From: Cerioporus squamosus
Lineage: Eukaryota; Basidiomycota; Agaricomycetes; Polyporales; Polyporaceae
Assembly (NCBI GenBank): GCA_022592435.1
Contig: JABYQS010000011.1
Coordinates: 310,001-374,000, forward strand
DNA: 64,000 nucleotides
Direction of reading: 5' to 3'
The position numbers were made by a program, and so were the translations under genes. Below are positions 34,068 through 45,027 of this stretch, one piece after another; positions within the stretch are counted from its first letter, which is position 1, and the number at the start of each line of letters is the position of its first letter. A model generated the notes under the pieces. The model saw only the letters and a program-made list of their open reading frames with translations, searched no databases and was not told where the DNA came from.

Positions 34068-35690
34068 TTAAAGATCAGTTGGCAAGGGAAGGACGTTGGC
34101 CTTGATACCGAACGCCTGCAGGCGCTTGATGAGGAAGTTGATGGAGGTGACGAAGGTGCAGTCCAAGACGTCAGTGGCTCCGTCTCCGCCGGTGAGCATG
34201 CCGCAGATGCGACCCACGCCGTCGATGACCACAGAGCCAGAGTCTCCAGGCTCGGAGAACGGGCCAGACTTCCAGTTGCGAGGCAGTACGGCTATCTCCC
34301 TCGACATCTCGCCGGGATTTCCCTCGAAGTACTGTCGAACGAAGGAACGGATAGTGTTGAGGCGGCCAACCGTGAGCTTGGAGCTGTTGCCGTTCTTCAA
34401 GACCATGATGTCGGGGTCGTCATCGTGGTTGTTGGTTTCCGGGTGAGGCTCGAACATCTCCTGGTCCGAGACAGTGCCGGAGCACCTGAGAAGACGGTCG
34501 CCAGGGTACTCGAACGACTTCGGGCTGGCGGTGTGAGGGTACATCCACGCAGTAAGCTGGTCAACTGCGACGGAGCCAAGGTCAACAGCGTTACCGATGA
34601 AGTTGGGCTTTGAGATTCTGGTGGGGTGGATCTGGACAACGGCCCAGTCGTCGACGAAGCCGTCGTCGAGGTTAAGGCTGATGGGGGGCGACAAGACGAC
34701 GTGGCCGATGACCCGATTGCCCTCCTCCTGCCAATCTCTGTCAACGTCGGCGAGTAACTTCTCGAAGGCCTGGATCGCCTTCGTCGCCGCATGCATCTCG
34801 GACTGTACCGCGTTCCGCTCTGCAGCGGCGTCGTCCTCGTCGTCCAACGCCTCAGCGAGCGCCAAACGCTTGTTGAGCTGCCTTATGGTGATGTTCTTCG
34901 CACCAATTGCGGCCCTGACAGCCTCGACACGAGCCTTGAAGGCGGCCTCTCCCAACAACAGGACGTCCCTACGACGCTCACCCGTACCTTCCCTGAACTT
35001 GTAAAGCTTGTTCTCTTCTTTACCGGGATGAAACAAGACGTGTCTTGCGGTGAGCATGAAGAGGGTGCCGGGCTTAGCACTGTCAATGAAGAAGAAGCCT
35101 CCGGTCCCCTCGACATTGGTCGCCTCAGCGGCGTGGATAGGGAGACCTAGGGAAACGGAGAAGGGCTCGCGGAGGAGGGCGGCAGGGTTAGCGCTTATGG
35201 CGGGTTTGTACATCATCGCAGCGCGGGTGACTCTGGATTCACGGATCTCGACATGGATATCGTCAATACCGTTGTCGACGAGGATAGATCGGCAATGGAT
35301 AGCGACCTCGACCCCAAGCTCGTGAGAGAGAGAGCCAGGGTAGACTCCTATGAGGATGACGGCGGGAGGGGAAGGTTGGCCGGCCGTGCCAATGCGAAGG
35401 GGGGTCATACTGGTGCACTGGACCTCCTTCTCCTGCAAATAACGATCCATGGTGGAACCAACAGTCTCCTCCCAGACCTCCTTGAGATGATGCGTGCCGA
35501 GGGGGGTCAACTCCTTGGTGACCAGATAAGCCTCAGCACCCGTCGGCTTCATCCAGACGTCGCAACTGGAGCGAGCGATCAAGCGGGGCTTGGACGGCAG
35601 TCCATAGTAGTAGCACCTTGCCTCGACGTCGGAAGGGACGTAGGGAGCGTTGGGAGGCGGACCGGGGACGTCGTGGTTGAAGGAAGACAT
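34068..35690 (-). CDS. Trypsin-fold serine protease-like protein without signal peptide
   Basis: An intronless gene of 540 residues; the ATG at 35690 begins MSSFNHDVPGPPPN. The N-terminal ~190 residues are a lineage-type domain (YYYGLPSKPRLIARSS, ILIGVYPGSLSHELGVEVAI). A chymotrypsin-like domain follows: LTARHVLF (His), then an insertion predicted as a coiled coil (IRQLNKRLALAEALDDEDDAA, AFEKLLADVDRDW), VDDWAVVQI (Asp) and FSEPGDSGSVVIDG (Ser). All three triad residues are in order. No signal peptide or membrane segment is seen, so it should act inside the cell. Such genes are known as uncharacterised, often multi-copy, in mushrooms. The single-exon structure contrasts with its intron-rich neighbours and might reflect a retro-copy or a fast-evolving family. 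Substrates are unknown. Confidence 0.75.
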   Translation of the reverse strand: MSSFNHDVPGPPPNAPYVPSDVEARCYYYGLPSKPRLIARSSCDVWMKPTGAEAYLVTKELTPLGTHHLKEVWEETVGSTMDRYLQEKEVQCTSMTPLRIGTAGQPSPPAVILIGVYPGSLSHELGVEVAIHCRSILVDNGIDDIHVEIRESRVTRAAMMYKPAISANPAALLREPFSVSLGLPIHAAEATNVEGTGGFFFIDSAKPGTLFMLTARHVLFHPGKEENKLYKFREGTGERRRDVLLLGEAAFKARVEAVRAAIGAKNITIRQLNKRLALAEALDDEDDAAAERNAVQSEMHAATKAIQAFEKLLADVDRDWQEEGNRVIGHVVLSPPISLNLDDGFVDDWAVVQIHPTRISKPNFIGNAVDLGSVAVDQLTAWMYPHTASPKSFEYPGDRLLRCSGTVSDQEMFEPHPETNNHDDDPDIMVLKNGNSSKLTVGRLNTIRSFVRQYFEGNPGEMSREIAVLPRNWKSGPFSEPGDSGSVVIDGVGRICGMLTGGDGATDVLDCTFVTSINFLIKRLQAFGIKANVLPLPTDL

Positions 35691-36150
35691 GATGATGGAA
35701 TCATAGCGCACTGTGAAGTACTAGTACTGTGTAGGTCTCGGTGCTACACACTAGAGGCAGAGAACACAACACAAATAAGTTATAACGGAAACAAAAATCA
35801 AGGAGAAACGGAACACACTTTGCCACACGCCGATAACCACAACAATGAGCACAGCGAAGACAAGTCAGGAACTTGACAAGGAGCAAGCGAGGATGCATGC
35901 GCAGTGTGAAGCGCCGGGCGGGCGCAGCGGGGACGCGGCGCGCTCTTCCGTCATTGCACCTGCTACCAATCTGCCACCTTCCGCTTGCTGCGACAGTCCC
36001 CCCCCCGTCTTCGCCGCCTCCGCTCGTCTGCTGGCAGGTCTCCTACTCTGAGTGCTCCCAGACGCAAGGCCAACGCTCACGTCAATCGCATCGTTACCGG
36101 CTCACTGTAGCGCCTGCTATCATCTTGCCTGATCTACACATCTCTCTCCA

Positions 36151-39100
36151 ATGGTCAGTATTATGGTCAAACAACTACTCTGAGTGTTTTCTTGACCGTG
36201 GATTATCCAGGCGCCGTCGAAGAAGGCGGGCAAGAAGGGGGCCGCCGCCACCCCCAAGAAGGGCGGCGCAGCAGGCAAGGTCGCTAAGGTATGTCAATGC
36301 GTCCTAATAGGATCGCGCATCTCAATGCTGAGGCCATTGTAGGCAGACTGGAAAGAGGGCTTCAAGAAGAAGCAAGTCGGAGTGTCTGACATGACGCTAC
36401 TAACCACGATTACGAACGAGAGCATCAACGAGAATCTGGAGAAGCGATGGAAGAATGGAGAAATCTACACATACATCGGCGCGGTACTCATCTCTGTGAA
36501 TCCTTTTCGAGGTGCGCACACCTACCATGACGTTTTACCGAGCAAGCGTTGAGCCCGCGCTGAGCAGATCTGGGCATCTACACCGACGAGGTGCTCCAAA
36601 GGTATAAGGGGAAGAACAGGCTCGAGGTTCCGCCTCATGTCTTTGCCATCGCGGAGTCTGCGTACTACAACATGAACGCGTACCACGAGAACCAGTGCGT
36701 CATCATTTCCGGCGAGTCCGGTGCAGGCAAGACGGAGGCCGCGAAACGCATCATGCAATACATCGCGGCTGTATCCGGTGGCCAGGACAGCAGTATCCAG
36801 GAGATCAAGGATATGGTCCTCGCAACAAACCCCTTACTGGAGAGTTTTGGCTGCGCGAAGACACTGCGCAACAACAACTCCAGTCGACATGTGCGTAGGA
36901 AGTGCCTTTGAGAATGCCCGTGCCTAACCATGACATAGGGCAAGTACCTGGAGATCATGTTCAACGATCATGGAGAGCCGATTGGTGCACAAATCACCAA
37001 CTACCTGCTGGAGAAGGGTCGTGTGGTAGGTCAGGTGGAGAACGAGCGTAACTTCCACATATTCTACCAGTTCACCAAAGCCGCGTCCGACTCGCAACGA
37101 GGTATGAGTCTATGGGATAGCGCATGATGCATGAATTGACCTGTGGTGGCGTGCAGAGGCGTTCGGTCTTCAGACCCCGGACGCATACGCGTACACAAGC
37201 TTGAGCAATTGTCTCGACGTCCCAGGTATCGATGACGTTCAAGACTTCAGCGAAACTATCGTAAGCGATTCATTGCTGTTCATGGAACGCATTTGGCTGA
37301 CACAGGACAGAATGCCATGCAAGTCATCGGTTTGAGCGACTATGAGCAGAACGAGATCTTCCGGATGCTCGCAGTCATTCTCTGGCTGGGCAACGTTCAG
37401 TACACCGAGAAGGACGACGGCAATGCTGACATCGCAGACACTAGCGTGACGGAGTTCGTCGCGTACCTTCTGGAGGTTGACCCTGCGTTGGTTCACAAGG
37501 CGCTCACGACCAGGACTATGGAGACTCAACGTGGTGGACGACGCGGGTCGGTGTATGACGTGCCTCTGAACCCTGCGCAGGCCGGTTCCGGACGTGACGC
37601 CCTAGCGAAGGCGATCTACAACAACTTGTTCGAGTGGATTGTGTCCAGGATCAATGCTTCGATGAAGCCGCGCCAGCCAACCGCACAATTGATCGGGATC
37701 CTCGTATGTCGCCAAGCACGTGCAGAGTGACCTTTTCTGACCGAATGCATAGGACATCTTTGGGTTCGAGATTTTTGAAGTTCGTCGAGGTAACCCGTGA
37801 GCGTCGCGTCGGCTTGCTCACATGACCGTGATTGACAGGATAATTCGTTCGAGCAACTGTGCATCAACTACGTCAACGAGAAGCTGCAGCAGATCTTCAT
37901 CGAACTTACCCTGAAGACCGAGCAGGAGGAGTACGTCCGGGAGCAGATCAAGTGGACCCCGATTAAGTACTTCAACAACAAGATTGTATGCGACCTCATC
38001 GAGGAGCGTCGCCCTCCTGGTATCTTCGCTGCTCTCAACGACGCCTGCGCTACCGCACATGCCGACCCTACCGCCGCGGACAACAGCTTCATACAGCGCA
38101 CGGCTTCCCTCGCTAGCAATCCGCACTTCGAGGCTCGCGGCGCGCAGTTCTTGGTCAAACACTACGCCGGCGACGTGATGTACAACGTTGCGGGCATGAC
38201 TGACAAGAACAAGGACCTCCTCGTGAAGGACTTACTGGACCTCATTGGCACAAGTGGCAACCAGTTCTTGCAGGGGCTCTTCCCGGACAGACCCGACCCT
38301 AACAGTAAGAAGAGGCCGCCCACCGCCAGCGACAGGATTAAGGTCAGCATCGTTTTCTTGAGTTCTTCGGGCCTCGCATAGACATTTTTTGGACCATAGG
38401 TTTCCGCCGGTGCTCTCGTCGACAACCTCATGCGCGCCCAGCCATCGTACATCCGAACGATCAAGCCGAACCAGAACCGTAGCTCGACGGAGTACGATAC
38501 CAAGGCCGTCTTGCACCAGGTCAAGTACCTCGGGTTACAGGAGAACATTCGTGTCCGACGCGCAGGGTTCGCGTACCGAAACACGTTTGAGAAGATGGTC
38601 GAGCGGTTCTATCTTCTCTCTCCTGCGACGTCGTATGCGGGCGAGTACATCTGGCAAGGTGATGCGAAGTCCGGCTGCGAACGGATACTTACCGACACCG
38701 GTATTGCGCGCGAGGAGTGGCAGATGGGTGTCACCAAGGCGTTCATCAAGAACCCGGAGACTGTGAGTGGTAGTCTGGAAATATTCTTCACTTTAAGATG
38801 CCGACATACCTGCGTAGCTGTTTGCCTTGGAGACGATGCGCGACCGTTACTGGCACAATATGGCTGGTCGTATCCAGCGTGCGTGGCGCAACTACATGCG
38901 CTACAAGCACGAGTGCGCACGCCGTATACAGCGGTTCTGGAAGAACAACAAGGAGAGCATCGAGTATGCCAAGATCCGGGACTATGGTCACCAGATTCTC
39001 GCTGGCAGGAAAGAGAGGAGACGTTTCAGTTTGCTCGGTTACCGCCGCTTCATGGGCGACTACCTCGACATCAACGGGAAGAGTGCTTTGGGCGAGGAGC

Positions 39101-40868
39101 TTATTGAGGCTTGCGGCCTTGGACGTATGTATTTCGCTCTGCGCGAGCATACTTGCATAGCAACGAGGCTGATGGACAACATAGGAGACAAGGTGACCTT
39201 CAGCTCCAGGGGACAGCTCCTTGTGTCGAAGCTCGGTCGTTCAAGTAAACCAAGCCCGCGTTTCCTCCTCTTGGTATGATCTCTCTCTTCCTGGTTTTCG
39301 CAGCCTACCTGATAGACCATCATCGTCATAGACGGACAAGGCGCTGTACATCGCTGTAACGACTGCAAAGGATGGTCAGACATCCACCACGCTCGAGCGC
39401 AAGATCAACCTGGTCACGATTAAGAGCATATCTATGTCCAACCTCCGGGACGACTGGCTTGTAGGTTGCGTTTATGGAAGTGACTGGAGACGTCCTAATC
39501 ACGGCCTAGGTTCTCAACCTTGGTCCGACCGAAGAGGGCGACCCTATCATCAGCTGTGTCTTCAAGACAGAATTGGTTACTCATATGCTTAGGTTGACTC
39601 AGGGCAGCATCAACGTCCTCATAGGGCCGACGTGAGTACATCCTGCGCCTGCCTCAACTACGCACTAAAGCATCTGCCAGCATTGAGTATAACAAGAAGA
39701 AAGAGAAGAAGGCACAGATCAAGTTTGTCAAAGACGAGACCGTCCCTCGGAATGATACATACAAGAGCCACACTGTGCATGTGCCATCTGGCGAGCCGCC
39801 CAACAGCCAGTCACATCCTATGCCTAAACGCAAGGAGGGAGTCGTTCGACCCATCACTCAGGGCAAACTTCTACGCAAGGGCGGACCATCAGACGTAAGC
39901 CGAGACATCCGAAGACTGCCGTCAGCTATGCTGAGTTGTCATTTGCGCACAGAAGAAGCCGGTGGCCTCGAGACCCAAGCCTGCTTCTCAGCCTTTGCCA
40001 GGCAAATCCGCCATCACATCTGCAGTGAAACCACCAGCGGCACACACCTCGACCACGTCTTCAGCAGCGCCTCGGGCTCCCCCTCCTCCGCCTCGGGCCC
40101 CAGTCGCGCCTCCACCTCCACCCGCTGAGCCTGACGTCGAGCTGTACAAGGCGAAGTATGCGTTCGAAGGTCAGGAAGGCGAGATGACGCTCAAGAAGGA
40201 CGATATCGTCGAGCTTGTGGAGAAGGACGACAACGGCTGGTGGCTGGTCAAGAAGGACGGCGTGGAAGGCTGGGCGCCGCACAACTACCTAGAGCTCGTC
40301 CCACCCAAGCCGAAGCCGCCGCCCCGCCTCCGCCTCCCCCGCCACCTCCTGCCGCGAAGCGACCGACTCCGGCACCTCCAGCAGCCACAGCCGCACCGAA
40401 GGCTGGGCTGAAGTCGGTCTCGGCAGATCCATCTGCGAAGCCTGTTGCGGTCTTCCCTGGAATGGCCGCCGCGAATGGCTCCGCTGCGCCGTGGAAGAGG
40501 ACGGCGTCTGCTGCCGACTCGTCGAGCAACACCACACCAAGCACATCAAGACCTGGAAGTGCTGCTGCACCGAAGCCGCCCCCGTTGGCGGCCAAGCCCA
40601 AGCCTGCCCCTCCGCCGCCCGTAGCGAGCAAGCCCGCCGTCGGTGCGCCTCCCAAGGTCGGAGCGAAACCACCAGTACCGAGTGCCCCTCGTCCCGGGGG
40701 TGCAGCGCCGAAACCGAAGGTGGGAGGAGTGGCAAAGCCGGCGCCGACGGGACAGATGGATCTGGCAGCGGCTGTAAGTCATTCAAGTCATATCAGAAGT
40801 ATGAGTGAACTGACTGGTCCTCTCCCTAGCTTGCGAAGCGAGCACAACGGATTGCAGAAGAAGAGTAA
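36151..40868 (+). CDS. MYO1: Class I myosin heavy chain
   Basis: An actin motor of cortical patches and endocytosis. The start codon stands alone in its exon (36151-36153), spliced over 57 nt to [13 protein letters not shown]. The motor shows ISVNPF, the P-loop [51 protein letters not shown] and [18 protein letters not shown] motifs follow ([26 protein letters not shown]), a TH1 lipid-binding tail, an SH3 domain ([43 protein letters not shown]), a Pro/Ala-rich tail and an acidic Arp2/3-type end (AQRIAEEE). A base is missing near 40311-40325: after PPKPK the proline run continues in the next frame, so an uncorrected reading loses the acidic tail. This is probably a sequence error. At least 14 introns. 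Confidence 0.93.
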
Positions 40869-41273
40869 ACGGGAGAATTGCGCGTGGATAGTCCTTCCTG
40901 CTCCGGAGAATGGAATAGGGTCATGACATTCATAATGTTGCTGTACATATACGTATGGAATAAGGCAGGCCTTGCTGATACCTATGTGGACTGGGTCTAT
41001 GCTCGAGAATTAGATGCATCATGTAGACATGACGTTACTACTAAACAAATGTGGGTCATAGCATGAAGAAAATGAGCGAAGGTGCTTGTCCAGGCGAGCG
41101 TGAGTGGGTATAGAAAATCCTAACCAGGGATGGAAGGCCATAGGCAACTAGTGAGGGATGGTATGTACACGATACGTATGGTGACTTCTTCTACAATGAG
41201 CGTTATGCGGCGGTCGTCAAACAACAGCGATAGAGAACCTCGACAGCGACAGTCCAGACGAGAGACGACGAAT

Positions 41274-43267
41274 CTACGGCGAAGCAGAGGGCGTGATCGT
41301 GATTGGGGGCAAAGGCGCGGGTGGCCGGGTATCGGGTTCGTCGAGCGTCGCTTCAACTTCATCTTCGCTGCCGAGCCCATCGTCGCTGTCGGGTACGGCG
41401 ACTCGCGACGGCGTCAGGGGGCGCGAGCTTGATGGACTTGCGTCTGCCTCGAGCATCGAGTCGTCCCCTCTCCAGTTGCGAACTTCTTCGGCCGTTAGCA
41501 CCTTCGCGCCGCCCTTACCACTACCGACGAAGTCTTCAGGTTTGGATTCGAGGGCGCGTCGGCCTGACTCGAGGAGCCCTTCGATGATCACCTTGACGCG
41601 CTGGTATGCCTTGTCGGCCTTGCCTTCGAGGAGTTCCTTGTCATCCTCCTCCTCATCGTCCTCGTCATCCTCGTCGTCTTCCTCAGCGGTGTCATCGTAT
41701 GTGAGGGAGGACTTGACAGCCCGGTACGCGGGAGGAGGGAGAATGAGACGCGACTCGCGCAGCTTCCGTCTAAGGTCTCGGATCTCCTTGGCTTGTCGAT
41801 GCTTCGTAGCTTCCAGTGTTGTGTTGATCGCAAGCAGCGAGCGGTTTGTGATCTCGAGATCCGCGATCTATGCAACAAACGTTTACAGTTGGAATTTGAT
41901 CATGCGATCGTAATGTGGTGTGGGGATGTGGCGGAGGCAGAGTGTATGCGCAACAAGAAGCGAGAAACACACCTTGCGATTGGACTTCGCTGCAGCCTTT
42001 ATCTTTCGTTCTTCGTCGTCGCCGTCGTTTGAATCATGATGCGCGTCCGCGTCAAACTCGTCCGACTCAAGGTCGCTCATCGAGGATGTCTCTCGTGTGA
42101 CGGGCGCACTGTGGAAACCAAGCCCATCGATGCTCGCTCGAGGTTGCGAGGAATGGCTGCCTTGTCGGATGTGTCCGTTACCGTTGAGATGCGAGTGTAA
42201 TGTCGGGGCCGTGCTCCGGCTGATGCCTGAATCCTGCGTTTCATACGAGACGGACGAGCGCGACGCCGATGACCGAGACGAGAACGATACCGTAGATATC
42301 GGCGGGGATTGCGGCGGGAGGGGTATAGCTGCTGGATCGACCTTCGCTCCCAGCCCACGTGCGCTGCCGCCATAGTCAATGGCAGTATCGTCGTTCGGGG
42401 TGAATACATGGAACGCTTTCGGAAGCGGTTGGAAGGATTGATGCTTCGTCTCTCTCGTGCTTCCGAAGCGCAGTGGTGGGGCTGATGGTGAAGATGCCGA
42501 TGAGGGACTGTAACCACCGGAGTTGCTTGGCATCATGGGCGGGGAGAGGGAGAGATTGGAGATGGACGGGACGCGTGCGGGGCGGTTCGCCAGGCGAGGA
42601 GAGGGGGGCAAAGCCGGAGGACTGTGCACACCTGGCTCGGCGACCCTAGACACCTTCGCCTTGACGCGTACACTGACGTTCGCAGACTGGGTCGGGCTGG
42701 GGATGTTCTCATCGGGGTATAGGGAGAGTGGGGAACGGCCAGGAGAGGAACCGACGCTGATATCTGTAAGTGCGGGAGAGCCAAGGAGGTTGGAAGACAC
42801 GCTCCCTCGTCGTTGTCGGACGAACGAGGCGGCTTGCGGTGGTGTCCCGGCGGTAAGTGCGCGCTGCCGCGACTCGGGTAATGGAGAGGTTGAGTTGTTC
42901 CCATTGGTACGCGCAGTAAGCCTTGCCTTGACGGAAGAGCCAGCTACCGGGGAGGAGTTGGCGGTTCGAGAGTGTGGTGGCTTGAAGGGAGATGGTGCAC
43001 GGTTGGGGGCAGAGCTCCCGCGTACGGACGGTGGGGTCGAAACGGGCGGAGCAGGCTTACCCGTCCGGATCGTGGCACTGCTGTTGACCTTGGCCTTGGG
43101 CCTCACTAATGGTGGCGACAGGGATGGTGCGGGTTGCTTGAAAGGAGATGCAGGACGAGGTCGTTCAAAGCCGACCCTCGCGGTGACCTGGAAAGTGGCC
43201 TGAGCATCTCCTGTTGTCGCTCAGTAGTTCCCGCAGATCTGACCTTCGGCTTGAGCTGACCGTCCAT
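41274..43267 (-). CDS. Disordered Ser/Pro-rich protein with C-terminal coiled coil, function unknown
   Basis: The ATG at 43267 gives MDGQLKPK, joined over a 44-nt intron to ATFQVTARVGFERPRPAS. About 400 residues rich in Ser, Pro and Arg follow (SPPLVRPKAKVNSS, RQRRGSVSSNLLGSP, SISNLSLSPP), with many Ser-Pro sites suggesting phosphorylation. After a further intron a predicted coiled coil begins (DEERKIKAAAKSNRK, IADLEITNRSLLAINTTLEA, RQAKEIRDLRRKLRESRL). An acidic patch (EEDDEDDEDDEEEDD) and a short helical stretch (AYQRVKVIIEGLLESGRRALES) come next, then a disordered end. I recognise no catalytic domain. A cytoskeletal or scaffolding role is conceivable but not shown. Confidence 0.7.
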
Positions 43268-43470
43268 GACGACCCAGCGGATGTCGAGCGGGATGGGGAT
43301 GATATAGGGGAGTGAAGAGGACTGAGGAGAGGAAGGTTGAGGTCGGACGGTCGGCTGAGGCTGCTCCAGGCGGACGCTCCCGTCGTTTAGCGAACTTCCA
43401 TATATGGTATGTCGAGTAGTACACATGCAATTATGCCATAACTTCGCTCTTACTTCGCTCATCGTTAGTT

Positions 43471-44363
43471 CTAAACAAGCCCCTTCTTGACCAGGACATC
43501 CTCCACTATCTTCTCTACCAATTCCCGTAATGGCCCGCTGCCTCCGCCCAACGCCGCGTGCACGCTCTTCGCTACGAACTTTCCGACCATGTCGACCTCG
43601 ATATTAACCTTCGATCCGACTGGCTTCTTGCCCAACGTGATTTTCTCTTGTGTGTGCCTGATGAGCATCACGCCAAATGTGCGCTGCACGTCGTCGACGA
43701 CTGTCAGAGTCAACGAAGCCCCGTCAATCGCCACATATCCCTTCGGAATGAGATAGGGCAGCAACGAAGGCCGTTCCGGAGTAGGTTCCGGGAGCTGGAA
43801 CAGCAGGCGCACCGAGTCGCCATCCGGAGTCTTGTCGATCAAGGTAGCCGTCGTATCGACATGGGCCTGTCCGATGGTTCCAGGTCAGCAACTGTCTGAA
43901 ATCGCCAGCCTGGGCGGCGCACCTGCACGAAGTGTCCTCCGAACCGGACATGCGCACCCATCGCCCGCTCCAAGTTGACCTGATCGCCGACCTTCCTCTC
44001 GCCTGTGCAGCAGACAAACATGACGCAGGCCCTGTCAGACATGTGTCCTTGATTGAGCCGTAGGCAAGGGAACGCACCGAGGTCGGTCCTGTCCAGAGTC
44101 TCGTTCGCGAGCCAGACCTTGAACCATCCCCCGCGCTCCTCCTTGTCAAACTCGACAACAGTGAGGCACGCGCCGTTCACCGCAATCGAGTCTCCGATGT
44201 GGCAGTCGCCCAGGATGGGCGCAGAGTCCCCGATAGTGAGCGTGCACCCGCCCTCATCATGCACGATCTCAGTGACCGTCCCGAGGTGCTCGATCTACGC
44301 GCATACAAGCTGTTAGATGGGCAGAGCAATTCGTGTTGAATGGCATACCAGACCTGTGAACAT
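43471..44363 (-). CDS. RIB5: Riboflavin synthase alpha chain
   Basis: It performs the last step of vitamin B2 synthesis, dismutating two 6,7-dimethyl-8-ribityllumazine molecules. The ATG at 44363 gives MFTGL, joined over the intron 44348-44295 to IEHLGTVTEI. Together they form the classic MFTGIIE-type start. The protein is two lumazine-binding repeats: repeat 1 GDCHIGDSIAVNGACLTVVEF with FKVWLANETLDRTDLG, repeat 2 HFVQ-AHVDTTATLIDKTPDG with LIPKGYVAIDGASLTLTVVDD. GKFVAKSVHAALGG and the terminal helix end the protein. Two further introns lie near 44060-43990 and 43920-43870. Expected as a cytosolic trimer. It is divergent from a small membrane-protein gene 190 bp away. Confidence 0.93.
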
Positions 44364-44553
44364 GTCTACTCTTCGCGTGCGGTGGGAAGTGTGGCCGCCT
44401 GGTCTAGACGGTGCTGAGCAGATGGACGCGGGACAAAGTGTCGAGTCTGCCTGCGGTGGCGTCCGAGTCCAGGTGCATGCGCGGCGCGTCCCGACGCGCC
44501 GATCGCGCAAAGTCTTGCGCTTTGCCTCCTACCACGACTGTCTCTTTCCTGTC

Positions 44554-44866
44554 ATGGCTCAAACATCCAAACAACCGTCTCCTCCGGAGCCCAAGCAGCC
44601 CGAGTTCAGGTTTCGTACCAAGCCTGTACAAGAGAGATCGATTTTTGAATCGTGGGCAGGTGCGTGTAGGTTGTCTCGGCGTCATGCCCCCTCTGAACGT
44701 TCGAACCCTGCATCCAGTGCTGCCAGCGAAGACGCGCCTGCGGGTCTCTCTGGCAATAACTGTCGTCGCTGGTTTAGGAATCCTGGTGTCAGACAAGCTA
44801 GAGCAGATCTTCCCGCCTTCTCCAGAGGCCTCAAAACCTAAGCCCGCTCCGTCAACAAACTCATGA
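44554..44866 (+). CDS. Small single-pass membrane protein, about 84 residues
   Basis: Two exons joined by a 58-nt intron with GTGCGT donor. MAQTSKQPSPPEP, then FRFRTKPVQERSIFESWA is joined to VLPAKTRLRVSLAITVVAGLGILVSDKLEQIFPPSPE, ending STNS. One hydrophobic helix is flanked by basic residues on its N side, with a Pro-rich C-terminal tail. There is no cleavable signal. The exon phases fit exactly, which supports a real gene despite its size. A mitochondrial or ER membrane micro-protein is plausible; no family is recognised. It is divergent from riboflavin synthase and may share its promoter. Confidence 0.65.
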
Positions 44867-45027
44867 CCGCGTTCCCAGCATCATCCCTCAGTGCCTGTCC
44901 GGCTTCATGAAGGACCGTTTGTTAGCAATGTGGATGGGATATATGAATACAGCAGTTGGTGCATAGTACAATGTGCGTATGCGCGGCTCTCTTGCTCCTC
45001 GACTCTGTGCGCCCCGGATCGCCTCAC

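Noticed and set aside
42010..42375. Minus- and plus-strand small frames as extra genes between myosin and RIB5
   Set aside because: All fall within the single disordered coiled-coil gene and lack their own splice logic.
42523..43203. 226-residue plus-strand frame opposite the disordered coiled-coil gene
   Set aside because: It is the mirror of a Ser/Pro-rich, G/C-ending coding region, which opens long antisense frames; no domain or start context.
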